Positions 7,550 through 13,976 of a DNA stretch of 15,061 bases are shown in pieces. The translations under genes were made by a program, and so were the position numbers. Position 1 is the stretch's first letter, and the number at the start of each line of letters is the position of its first letter. Source of the DNA: Roseibacillus sp. (GTDB taxonomy: Bacteria; Verrucomicrobiota; Verrucomicrobiae; Verrucomicrobiales; Akkermansiaceae); assembly GCA_002723015.1 (NCBI GenBank), contig PBNG01000043.1, positions 1 to 15,061 of the forward strand, read 5' to 3'. The notes beneath the pieces were generated by a model. The model saw only the letters and a program-made list of their open reading frames with translations, did not search any database and was not told the DNA's origin.

Positions 7550-9241
7550 CTACGGCTGGCGTTGCCTCTGGTGGCGCCAGCCGAATGTTTCTACGAGGGT
7601 GAGCCCGATCAGACAGGTGAGGATTAATACGAGGGAAGGAGCTGCCGTTCCCCAGATCCGGCCCTGATCTGCCAGAGTCCAGGTCCACGTCCCTAGGGTT
7701 TCAAAATCAAAGGTCCGCAGCATCAAGCACAGGGGGAGTTCTTTACAGACGTCGACAAAGATCAGAATGGCCGCACCTGCCAGTGCCGGTCTCATGAGTG
7801 GTAGATGAATCGAAATAAAACTCCCGAGAGGCCCACGTCCCAGGGTGCTCGCAGCATAGTCATTCACGACAGGTATCAGGCTCTGTGACTGCCGCGCCAT
7901 TTGAATGGAGATGGCGATGTAACGAGCCGTCAGGCCAAGGCCGAGCCAGAGGGTCGCCGAAAGGAGCTGCGAGCCCAGCCATGTCTCGGGTGGAAACCAC
8001 GTCCCCAGGATGGCTCGAACGGTTAATACTCCAGCTGCCATCACGGCTCCTGGCGAGGCATAGCCCGCGATGCCGGATCCTTGACTGAGGAGCAGGTCGC
8101 TCCGGCGCCTGCTGAATCGCGCTACTCCTGCGATGATCAAGCCGAGAAGCAGGCACGCCAGGGTCACTGAGATTCCAAGAACGAGACTGTTGCGGGCGGC
8201 TGCAAAAATTTCTGCGCCCGAATTAACCAGTGTTGAGGCCCTCCACCATCGAACCAGAACGAATACCGGAAGAAGTAGACCCAAACCGACCGGGATGAGG
8301 CATACCGCCCAGCACAGCAGAGAGCCCCCGATACTACACCTTGGTCGTGGGACGTCACTTTCTCTCCCGGAGGAGTATTTACGGCGTCCCCGATGCCACT
8401 GCTCGAGGAGAACAAGAGCAAAAACTCCGAGGAGTATCCATCCGGCAAGTCTTCGAGCGGTGTCGAGCTCACCGAGGTCATGCCACGTTCTGAAAACGGC
8501 AACCGTCAGAGTATTGATTCCAAGATGATGAACCGCGCCGTAGTCATTGATTACTTCCATCGCCACGAGGAAAAGGCCCGCGACGAGAGCGGGGCGTGCA
8601 AGGGGAAGATTGATCTTAAAAAAGGTCTTCCAAGGTCCCGTGCCGAGCGCGCGACTTGCTTCTGCGAGACGTCGCGAGGATCCTGAGAAAGCGGACCGGC
8701 TCGCAAGGAAAACATAGGGATAAAGGACCGCAGCAAAGATCAGGATCAGCCAGGCAAAGCGGTGAATCAGCTCTACTTTGAGGTAGGTTTCGACGCCCAT
8801 GTTCAAACGAATCTCAACGAGCGTTGGGATAAACGCTTCCCGGGCCTCGGTTGACGCAAACGCAGCAACGTAGGGAGGAACCGCAAGAGGCAGGACAAGA
8901 AGGATGGCGAGAAGGCGTCGGCCGGGGAATTGCAGGGTAGAAACACACCATGCCGCGGGAACGCCGAAGAGGAGGGACAGCAGGCATGTTCCTGTAACCA
9001 CAATTGCCGTATCGCGCACCGCGGGCCCGAGAAGGTTGTCTCGAACGTGCTCCCATGAACTGTCACTGGTTCCCCCGTCGGGGTTTACAACCTCCCACAG
9101 CACCACCAAGACTGGTGCCAAGAGCACCAGAGCACAGAGCCAGGCGAGAGTTCGCCAGCTGATAATGCTAAAACAGGCTGGTCCGACCCTGGCCTTCCTA
9201 GGGCCCGGGGTCTCGCGATCAGCTTTCGGAGGGGCTTTCAA
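7550..9241 (-). CDS. fbpB: Ferric-iron ABC transporter fused double permease
   Basis: A 563-residue inner-membrane protein made of two fused BPD-transport (MetI-like) halves, as in FbpB/FutB-type iron(III) permeases. About a dozen hydrophobic segments are visible (for example about 31-50, 78-98, 108-128, 162-182, 216-232, 265-280, 306-332, 351-374, 393-411, 428-447, 484-505 and 534-553). Each half carries the cytoplasmic EAA loop that docks on the ATPase: residues about 192-220 (AEASRALG...INLPLARPAL) and 461-487 (DYAASTLG...HLPLMRPAL). The start is TTG, 13 bp after the stop of the binding-protein gene; no ATG exists until far into the protein. Length is normal for the fused type. It moves Fe(III) delivered by the binding protein across the inner membrane. 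Confidence 0.95.
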   Translation of the reverse strand: MKAPPKADRETPGPRKARVGPACFSIISWRTLAWLCALVLLAPVLVVLWEVVNPDGGTSDSSWEHVRDNLLGPAVRDTAIVVTGTCLLSLLFGVPAAWCVSTLQFPGRRLLAILLVLPLAVPPYVAAFASTEAREAFIPTLVEIRLNMGVETYLKVELIHRFAWLILIFAAVLYPYVFLASRSAFSGSSRRLAEASRALGTGPWKTFFKINLPLARPALVAGLFLVAMEVINDYGAVHHLGINTLTVAVFRTWHDLGELDTARRLAGWILLGVFALVLLEQWHRGRRKYSSGRESDVPRPRCSIGGSLLCWAVCLIPVGLGLLLPVFVLVRWWRASTLVNSGAEIFAAARNSLVLGISVTLACLLLGLIIAGVARFSRRRSDLLLSQGSGIAGYASPGAVMAAGVLTVRAILGTWFPPETWLGSQLLSATLWLGLGLTARYIAISIQMARQSQSLIPVVNDYAASTLGRGPLGSFISIHLPLMRPALAGAAILIFVDVCKELPLCLMLRTFDFETLGTWTWTLADQGRIWGTAAPSLVLILTCLIGLTLVETFGWRHQRQRQP

Positions 9242-9254
9242 CCCGCTCTACTTG

Positions 9255-10271
9255 TCACTTCCAGCCCGCGAGGTCAAAGATCTTCACCGCTTCCTCCTGA
9301 TGTTCTGCAAGTTCATGCAGGGAGGTGAAGTCGGGCTTGAAACTTCCCCAATTTTTCTGGAGCTGCTCGGGCTCCACACCCTTGGCGACGGCGAACTCAG
9401 AGGTCATCTTCTGGTAGCCGGCCTGAACTTCTTTCGAGGTGAGGAATTCCAGCAGAGCAACGGCGTGCGGACGATTCTTCGCTCCCTTCACGATTCCGGC
9501 TCCGCTCACATTCACGTGAGCTCCACGATCACCTTGGTTCGGGAAGATGACCCCGACCGCATCTCGCGCGGCCCGATCCTTGGGATCATCAGCATTCTCC
9601 AGTAAGCCGAGGTAGTAGGTGTTCACTACGGCTAACTCCCCGAGCCCGAGTGCTACGCTTCGAACCTGATCGCGATCATTTCCCTGGGGCGGGCGGGCCA
9701 TGTTGGCGGTAACCCCCTTGGCCCAGGCGAGAGCAGCGTCTTTACCTTCGGCAGCCAGTATTGATGCGAGAAGCGACTGGTTGTAAGCATTACTGGAGGA
9801 CCGGATCAGGACTCGTCCCTTCCACGGGCTCTTGGCAAGATCCTGGTAAGTCTCTGGAAGATTTTTTCCAGCCCGCGCCTTTGAATAGACGATGACCCTT
9901 GCTCGCATCGTGATCGGCACCCAGGTGCCATTCTTTCCCTGCAGGCCTTCGGGAATTCTTCCCTGGACTGTTTCGTTGTTGAGCTTGTCGAGGAGTCCAG
10001 CAGCGTCCGCGCGGTCGAGGGCGCCGGCATCCGTAGTGATAAAGAGGTCTGCTTGGGGCGCTGCTTTTTCAGACTCGAGTCTTGCAAGGAGTTCATTGGC
10101 TCCGGCCTTGATGACCTTCACCTCAATACCCGTGTCCTTGGTGAACTGAGCGAAGAATTGCTTGTCAGCAGTGTAATGGCGCTGGGTGTAGAGACGGACC
10201 TCCTTGCCTTGTGCTATTGCACAAAGCGAAAGCCAGAGAACAGCGGTGAGAGAGTGCATTGCGTATTTCAT
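9255..10271 (-). CDS. fbpA: Periplasmic Fe(III)-binding protein (FutA/FbpA class)
   Basis: A 338-residue protein with a signal peptide (about residues 1-22, cleavage near Ala-Gln-Gly) and a mature start 'KEVRLYTQRHYTADKQ'. Candidate iron ligands are His-32, Tyr-33, Tyr-163, Tyr-219 and Tyr-220. The spacing of the tyrosines (130, 56 and 1) equals that of the Tyr ligands in cyanobacterial FutA proteins, and the adjacent His before the first Tyr is also as in that class. It captures ferric iron in the periplasm and hands it to the permease encoded 13 bp downstream. First gene of the minus-strand operon binding protein-permease-ATPase. The start is ATG at 10271 and no convincing Shine-Dalgarno sequence precedes it. 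The symbols fbpA and futA are both used for such proteins; I chose the generic one. Confidence 0.96.
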   Translation of the reverse strand: MKYAMHSLTAVLWLSLCAIAQGKEVRLYTQRHYTADKQFFAQFTKDTGIEVKVIKAGANELLARLESEKAAPQADLFITTDAGALDRADAAGLLDKLNNETVQGRIPEGLQGKNGTWVPITMRARVIVYSKARAGKNLPETYQDLAKSPWKGRVLIRSSSNAYNQSLLASILAAEGKDAALAWAKGVTANMARPPQGNDRDQVRSVALGLGELAVVNTYYLGLLENADDPKDRAARDAVGVIFPNQGDRGAHVNVSGAGIVKGAKNRPHAVALLEFLTSKEVQAGYQKMTSEFAVAKGVEPEQLQKNWGSFKPDFTSLHELAEHQEEAVKIFDLAGWK

Positions 10272-10730
10272 GGGAATCGGGAGAGGGGTTAAGATTGCTC
10301 TTCGATAGGCCCTGTTGTCGAGACCGTAGAAGCCGATGTCTGGCCTGACAGCGATCTCGTGGTGTTTCGTGTCTTGGGAAGGTTGACCCTCTGCGTTGGG
10401 GCAGGGCTTTTACTTTTCGCGACGCTTTTAGTCACAGTGGAGGTCCGGATCCGGGAGTCGATGTTGGAGTAATTCATAGCCTGGCACCAATAGTGGTAAT
10501 CTCCCCGCAGGCTGCCATCGATTGATCATTCGTGCTTGCGATTGGTGGGCGAAACTTAGCGTTAGTTTGTCCCTCGCAGAGGCAATACACCCCTTAAATG
10601 CGTATCAGGTCCTGAATGATTATCTGCATTACACGTTAGTAATAAATGGTTTCTATAGACAATAGCCCTGCTTCCAGGAGAAACTTCTCGATGTGTCCTG
10701 AGCGATGGAAAAGCCCCGAGAGCAACCGAA
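10272..10730. other. 459-bp intergenic region upstream of the iron transporter operon
   Basis: This stretch between the AraC gene stop and the fbpA start (both minus strand) holds no convincing gene. A 62-codon minus-strand frame (10289-10477) is Ser/Thr-rich, has no ribosome site and resembles nothing. Small palindromes are visible: TCAGG-T-CCTGA (about 10606-10616), ATTAC-N6-GTAAT (10628-10643) and GAGAA-AC-TTCTC (about 10679-10690). A minus-strand promoter-like patch with a Fur-box-like core lies at 10615-10643. The AT-rich part is confined to about 10590-10670; the rest is GC-rich like the genes. A long leader or a small RNA is possible but not shown. Confidence 0.6.
10615..10643 (-). promoter_or_regulatory. 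Candidate promoter/Fur-like half site for the fbp operon
   Basis: Read on the minus strand, GATAATCATT (plus 10615-10624) equals ten contiguous central bases of the classical 19-bp Fur box, but only 12 of 19 positions match over the full length. GATAAT (plus 10619-10624) also fits a -10 element at five of six bases, with a poor -35 (TTTATT) 16 bases upstream. The site is about 345 bp before fbpA. Weak evidence by itself; the iron context makes it worth recording. Confidence 0.22.
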
Positions 10731-11621
10731 TTACCCGAGCATTTGTGCGTCCGCGCGCACGAACTCCGAGGGGAGAATACCTTTTTCCACTTCGAAGGCC
10801 TTCGAGAAGTGGCTCAAGGACGAGTATCCCACCGCGAAAGCAGCCTCGGTGACGTTTGCCCCGGCGGTCAGCATCCGTGCTGCTGCATCAATTCGAATTG
10901 AACGGAGATGCTGCTGGAGGGTCTTTCCGGTTTCCCTTTTAACGCTTCGGCTGAGATATGGTCCCGAGCATCCGCAGTTCGTGGCGAGCGTATTGAGATC
11001 CAAGGCTTCCTCGTAATTTTCTCGCAGATAGGTGAGGGCACGGTCAGAAAACTGATTGCTCCGCCTGTTCTGCTGGACTGAAAACGGCTCCTGGTCGCTC
11101 GCGAAGAGGTGAATGGCAAAGAGTTCTCCAATCTTTGACTGATACCACAAGTTTCTGGCCGCTTCGGGTACGGGAGGATTTCGGAACCATTCCATGAGTC
11201 GTTTCTCGTCCGACCACATGGGGCGGACCACGCCAAAGCCAGCGGTACTCTGCCTCTCAATGAACTTGTGAAACTGCGGGTGAAGGTCGACGAGGTCAGA
11301 GCCAAAAAAGGTACTCAAGTTGTCCCGTGGAATGGTGACGAGAACAAAATTGTGACGTCCCACACCGATCCGAGTCGCAATCGGGGGAAGGTGTCTTCCA
11401 ACCGTGAAGAGGCTCAACGATTGCGGCCGCAAATAGAGACGGGTATTGCCGTCTCCCATCAAGAGGGCTTCCCCGGATTCGTTAAAACAGAAGCAAATAC
11501 TGTTGGTCCGGAGCGATTCCGTCCATGACTGAGATGCCGACAGGTCCCCATCGAAGAGTTCCACCTGGCCGTCTGCCAAGCCGGAAATCTCGTGAAGCAC
11601 GGTAAGATCCATAACGGGCAC
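10731..11621 (-). CDS. AraC-family transcriptional regulator
   Basis: A 296-residue regulator. The C-terminal part (about 195-292) is a standard AraC DNA-binding domain with two helix-turn-helix units: 'LDLNTLATNCGCSGPYLSRSVKRETG' region and the second ending in 'VTEAAFAVGYSSLSHFSKAFEVEKGILPSEF', the latter being the family signature. The N-terminal about 180 residues form an effector domain that I cannot assign to a ligand; its general look (FNESGEALLMGDG, then RLYLRPQSLSLF) is compatible with PchR-like siderophore sensors. It lies upstream of the iron transporter on the same strand and diverges from the Bfd-like gene, so control of one or both is likely. The start is GTG at 11621; an ATG three codons in (11612) is an alternative. 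A 21-bp palindrome begins nine bases upstream of the GTG. Confidence 0.93.
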   Translation of the reverse strand: MPVMDLTVLHEISGLADGQVELFDGDLSASQSWTESLRTNSICFCFNESGEALLMGDGNTRLYLRPQSLSLFTVGRHLPPIATRIGVGRHNFVLVTIPRDNLSTFFGSDLVDLHPQFHKFIERQSTAGFGVVRPMWSDEKRLMEWFRNPPVPEAARNLWYQSKIGELFAIHLFASDQEPFSVQQNRRSNQFSDRALTYLRENYEEALDLNTLATNCGCSGPYLSRSVKRETGKTLQQHLRSIRIDAAARMLTAGANVTEAAFAVGYSSLSHFSKAFEVEKGILPSEFVRADAQMLG

Positions 11622-11630
11622 GCCTGTATT

Positions 11631-11651
11631 TATTGAGATTGCGTCTCAATA
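11631..11651. promoter_or_regulatory. 21-bp perfect palindrome, probable operator (Fur-box-like)
   Basis: TATTGAGA (11631-11638) and TCTCAATA (11644-11651) are exact inverted repeats around TTGCG. Centred on the middle G, TGAGATT-G-CGTCTCA follows the 7-1-7 layout of Fur boxes (9 of 14 positions against TGATAATnATTATCA), and the GAGA-N5-TCTC spacing equals that in GAGAATnATTCTC variants. It sits in the 97-bp divergent interval between the AraC gene and the Bfd-like gene, just upstream of a -10-like TCTAAT (11668-11673). Fur is the first candidate; another dimeric repressor is possible. Confidence 0.55.
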
Positions 11652-11661
11652 GCAACTATTG
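11647..11661. promoter_or_regulatory. Second palindrome overlapping the operator
   Basis: CAATAG-CAA-CTATTG is a perfect inverted repeat that shares its left arm with the end of the 21-bp palindrome. The two together cover 11631-11661. This may be a tandem dimer site or an alternative site for a second regulator such as the AraC protein. It lies where the -35 region of the Bfd-like gene would be expected. Confidence 0.4.
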
Positions 11662-11718
11662 TCTTGATCTAATTTCGCCGAGTCGAAATGCTGCGACCAG
11701 CCTTTCGAGTTTGTTCAG

Positions 11719-12051
11719 ATGAGCTACCTGCAGGTGCAATCCGTAAAAAGCCACCAGTCGCAAGACTCTGTGGTTTGCCATTGTCACGGGGTGACGGAGG
11801 TAGATTTGCGACTGGTGATACGGGAAACCGGGGCCTCATCGGTGGAGGAAGTGTCCTCACGGACAAAAGCCGGAACCGGTTGTGGGGCGTGCCGCTGCAA
11901 ACTTAACCGTGTTCTCTCGGGTCTTCCCGCAGACTGTGGGCGCTTCGGTTTGTGCCAGCAATGCGGTTTTGCGAACGTCCTCTGCACGTGCAGCGTGGCG
12001 AAGAGGAGCGAGGTCTCAAGCTTGAGAATTGTTTCGGGGCAGGGACGCTAA
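11719..12051 (+). CDS. Bfd-like [2Fe-2S] protein with extra C-terminal cysteine cluster
   Basis: A 110-residue protein. Cys-20, Cys-22, Cys-55 and Cys-58 form the CxC...CxxC pattern of the BFD-like [2Fe-2S] domain, with 32 residues between the pairs and the family surroundings 'VCHCHGVTE' and 'TGCGAC'. True bacterioferritin-associated ferredoxins are about 64 residues and reduce bacterioferritin to release stored iron. This one has about 45 further residues with Cys-60, Cys-73, Cys-79, Cys-82, Cys-89 and Cys-91, ending in a basic tail; the cluster C-x5-C-x2-C-x6-C-x-C suggests a second metal site or zinc ribbon, which is inference. The start is ATG at 11719; a stop at 11665-11667 excludes longer forms. 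It diverges from the AraC gene across the double palindrome, so iron-dependent repression is likely. No bacterioferritin gene is in the window. Confidence 0.88.
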   Translation: MSYLQVQSVKSHQSQDSVVCHCHGVTEVDLRLVIRETGASSVEEVSSRTKAGTGCGACRCKLNRVLSGLPADCGRFGLCQQCGFANVLCTCSVAKRSEVSSLRIVSGQGR

Positions 12052-12066
12052 GTGCAGGAGAAAAAA

Positions 12067-12105
12067 GTGCCTAACGTCGCTCGAATCGTTATGGTGGAAC
12101 TGTGA
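12067..12105 (+). CDS. Possible 12-codon leader peptide
   Basis: AGGAG (12056-12060) stands six bases before a GTG that opens a 12-codon frame, MPNVARIVMVEL. Its TGA (12103-12105) overlaps the GTG start of the hydrolase (GTGA). The hydrolase has no Shine-Dalgarno sequence of its own, so translational coupling is plausible. The frame is too short to judge by coding statistics and could be chance. Confidence 0.25.
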   Translation: MPNVARIVMVEL

Positions 12106-12905
12106 CCCGTTTTTCCAGACCTTGTTTTTTTCCTAGCGTTTCAGCCGGTTGCGTTCTCAGCATTCTGGTGCAGCTCGTTCCGCTTGCAGCGCAGACAGAG
12201 GGTCTTTCCGTCGACTCCATGGATGCCGGGCTTCAGAAGCGCACCTCTTACCTTAATGCGGACTTTCTTCTTTTTCCGGTTGGAGAAAAAAAAGGAAAGA
12301 CGCTGCCCTTGCTGATTTATCTACATGGTGCAGGAGGAGTGGGTGGTGAGATTCGGAAAATCAAAGGACAAGTTCAGAGAGTCGTTGCCGGAATACGGAA
12401 GTTCTGTGACGAGCCTTGTCTCGTGGTGGCACCGCAGTGTCTCAGGGATACTCCCAAGGGGCGGGGGACCTGGATCCCATCGGATCTCGATGTGTTTCTT
12501 GAACATCTGAAAGCGACTCTTCCTGTTGACGAGGGTCGGATTTATCTCACTGGCAACAGCATGGGTGGATACGGCTGCTGGGTCTGGGGAGGCCATCGCC
12601 CTGATCATTTTGCTGCGATTGCCCCAATAGTTGGAGGGATCGGGAGAGGAGGTCCGAAGGCCGTGACACCTGATCTTGATGCCTGGGCTGCTAATCTTGC
12701 GAAGGTTCCGGTCTATGCGTTTGCTGGTGCCCTCGATCGGGTTGTTCCAGCGGAGCGCTCTGAGCGGATGATCACCGCGATCAGGAAAGCTGGTGGCAAA
12801 AAGGCCAGAATAAGGGTCTTTGAGAAGGAGGGCCATGGCGCAAGCCGGTTGGTCTTCTCAACGAAGGAACTGTATGACTGGATGTTTTCGCAGAGGCGCG
12901 AATGA
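12102..12905 (+). CDS. Secreted alpha/beta hydrolase (esterase/peptidase-like)
   Basis: The 267-residue protein has a signal peptide (about residues 1-30, ending LAAQ). The alpha/beta-hydrolase catalytic triad can be read directly: Ser-153 in the nucleophile elbow GNSMGG, Asp-212 in 'GALDRVVPAE', and His-245 in 'KEGHGA'. The oxyanion strand is 'LLIYLHGAGG' (about residues 70-79). The layout matches the short phospholipase/carboxylesterase-like or 'predicted peptidase' (COG4099-like) group common in polysaccharide-degrading Verrucomicrobiota and Bacteroidota, where such enzymes remove acyl groups from plant or algal glycans. The substrate is unknown. In frame, a stop at 12072-12074 and the absence of other starts leave GTG at 12102 as the start. 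The gene is 50 bp after the Bfd-like gene and may be read from its transcript, though its likely role fits better with the downstream DUF1080 and pectate lyase genes. Confidence 0.88.
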   Translation: MTRFSRPCFFPSVSAGCVLSILVQLVPLAAQTEGLSVDSMDAGLQKRTSYLNADFLLFPVGEKKGKTLPLLIYLHGAGGVGGEIRKIKGQVQRVVAGIRKFCDEPCLVVAPQCLRDTPKGRGTWIPSDLDVFLEHLKATLPVDEGRIYLTGNSMGGYGCWVWGGHRPDHFAAIAPIVGGIGRGGPKAVTPDLDAWAANLAKVPVYAFAGALDRVVPAERSERMITAIRKAGGKKARIRVFEKEGHGASRLVFSTKELYDWMFSQRRE

Positions 12906-13084
12906 CATCGCCAAGGACGGTTGCGCGCAAGCTGGGCCCTCAAATTCCGTAAATTTCTCTTGGTTTGGCAGGGGGTAGCATGATCCTGCCGCGCGCCCGA
13001 GCATGGACGGGTCTCTGCTTTTTGTTTAACGGGTTGTCAGGCTCGAGATTGTCCGGGTATCCAATGTATGCTAAACCCGCTTCG

Positions 13085-13876
13085 ATGAACGCTACCAAAC
13101 TGATAGGACTGACAGGAATTTTGGCTGGGCTGGTGCTGGGCCCGGTGTGGGCGGACGAGGAAAAAGGTGCCGGCCCTGGAAAGACGAATGAGGGAAAAGC
13201 CCCAGAGGGCCAGTGGGTCAGTCTCTTCAATGGCAAGAATCTCGAAGGATGGACCCCGAAGTTTGTAGGCTACAAGGCGGGCGAAAATTATAAGAACACC
13301 TTTCGGGTCGTTGATGGATTACTCACGGTGAGCTATGACCAATGGGAGAAGTTCAATAGGACTTTTGGGCACCTTTTTTACAGGACAGAGTTCTCACATT
13401 ACAGGATTCGCGCAGTCTACCGTTTTGTCGGTGAGCAGGTGAGTGGAGGGCCGGGTTGGGCCCAGCGTAACAATGGGCTGATGCTGCATGGACAGACAGT
13501 GGAGAGCATGGGCCTCAAGCAGGATTTTCCCGCCTCTATTGAGGTTCAACTCCTTGGTGGATTCGAACAGGGTCAGCGAACAACGGCTAATCTCTGCACG
13601 CCGGGAACACACGTGGTTTTTAATGACCGGGTCGACAGGCGGCACTGTCTTAATTCCCGGTCAAAGACCTTCCGAGGGGAGCAGTGGGTAACCTGTGAGG
13701 TAGAAGTCCGGGGCAGTGAGGGCCTTAGGCACTTCGTAAACGGCGAGCTGGTCATGGAGTACAAACTCCCTCAAATGGATGATGGAACGCTGATCGAAAA
13801 GGGCACTATTTCAATTCAGGCCGAAAGTCATCCAACTCAGTTCAAGAGTATTGAGATTCTCGAAATCAAGAAGTAG
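13085..13876 (+). CDS. Secreted DUF1080 (3-keto-disaccharide hydrolase-like) protein
   Basis: With ATG at 13085 the protein has 264 residues: a clean signal peptide (MNATKLIGLTGILAGLVLG..., cleavage after VWA at residue 23), a short charged linker, then the DUF1080 opening LFNGKNLEGW at residues 47-56. The domain is a concanavalin-like jelly roll; 'NNGLMLHG', 'SIEVQLLGG', 'RHFVNGELV' and the final 'HPTQFKSIEILEIKK' are typical. Related proteins act on 3-keto-glycosides or bind glycans outside the cytoplasm. ATG 13064 or TTG 12965 would lengthen the N-terminus but spoil the signal peptide. A promoter-like pair TTGTCA (13034-13039) and TATCCA (13058-13063), spacer 18, supports the shorter start. 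Members are very numerous in Planctomycetes and Verrucomicrobia. It is followed on the same strand by a pectate lyase. Confidence 0.9.
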   Translation: MNATKLIGLTGILAGLVLGPVWADEEKGAGPGKTNEGKAPEGQWVSLFNGKNLEGWTPKFVGYKAGENYKNTFRVVDGLLTVSYDQWEKFNRTFGHLFYRTEFSHYRIRAVYRFVGEQVSGGPGWAQRNNGLMLHGQTVESMGLKQDFPASIEVQLLGGFEQGQRTTANLCTPGTHVVFNDRVDRRHCLNSRSKTFRGEQWVTCEVEVRGSEGLRHFVNGELVMEYKLPQMDDGTLIEKGTISIQAESHPTQFKSIEILEIKK

Positions 13877-13976
13877 TTCGAAGCGGGGTGGACTCTTCTG
13901 CTGGAAGCGGGGACTCCGTGAGAAGCAATTCTAATTTCCGGTAGCCTGACCCGTTATACCTGAGCCTCTCGATTTC

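Noticed and set aside
7359..7667. Plus-strand frame across the fbpB-fbpC gap as a small gene
   Set aside because: It overlaps the ends of two certain minus-strand genes and has no recognisable features.
10289..10477. 62-codon minus-strand frame upstream of fbpA
   Set aside because: It is Ser/Thr-rich, without a Shine-Dalgarno sequence, motif or plausible signal; a chance open frame is more likely.
12965..13084. Long N-terminal extension of the DUF1080 protein from TTG 12965
   Set aside because: ATG 13085 gives a clean signal peptide; the extension would bury it, and the region contains promoter-like sequence.
13880..13916. Repeat of GAAGCGGGG followed by ACTC after the DUF1080 gene, as a terminator or insertion footprint
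   Set aside because: The copies are short and imperfect (13880-13895 and 13904-13916), direct rather than inverted, with no T tract and no mobile-element remnants nearby.
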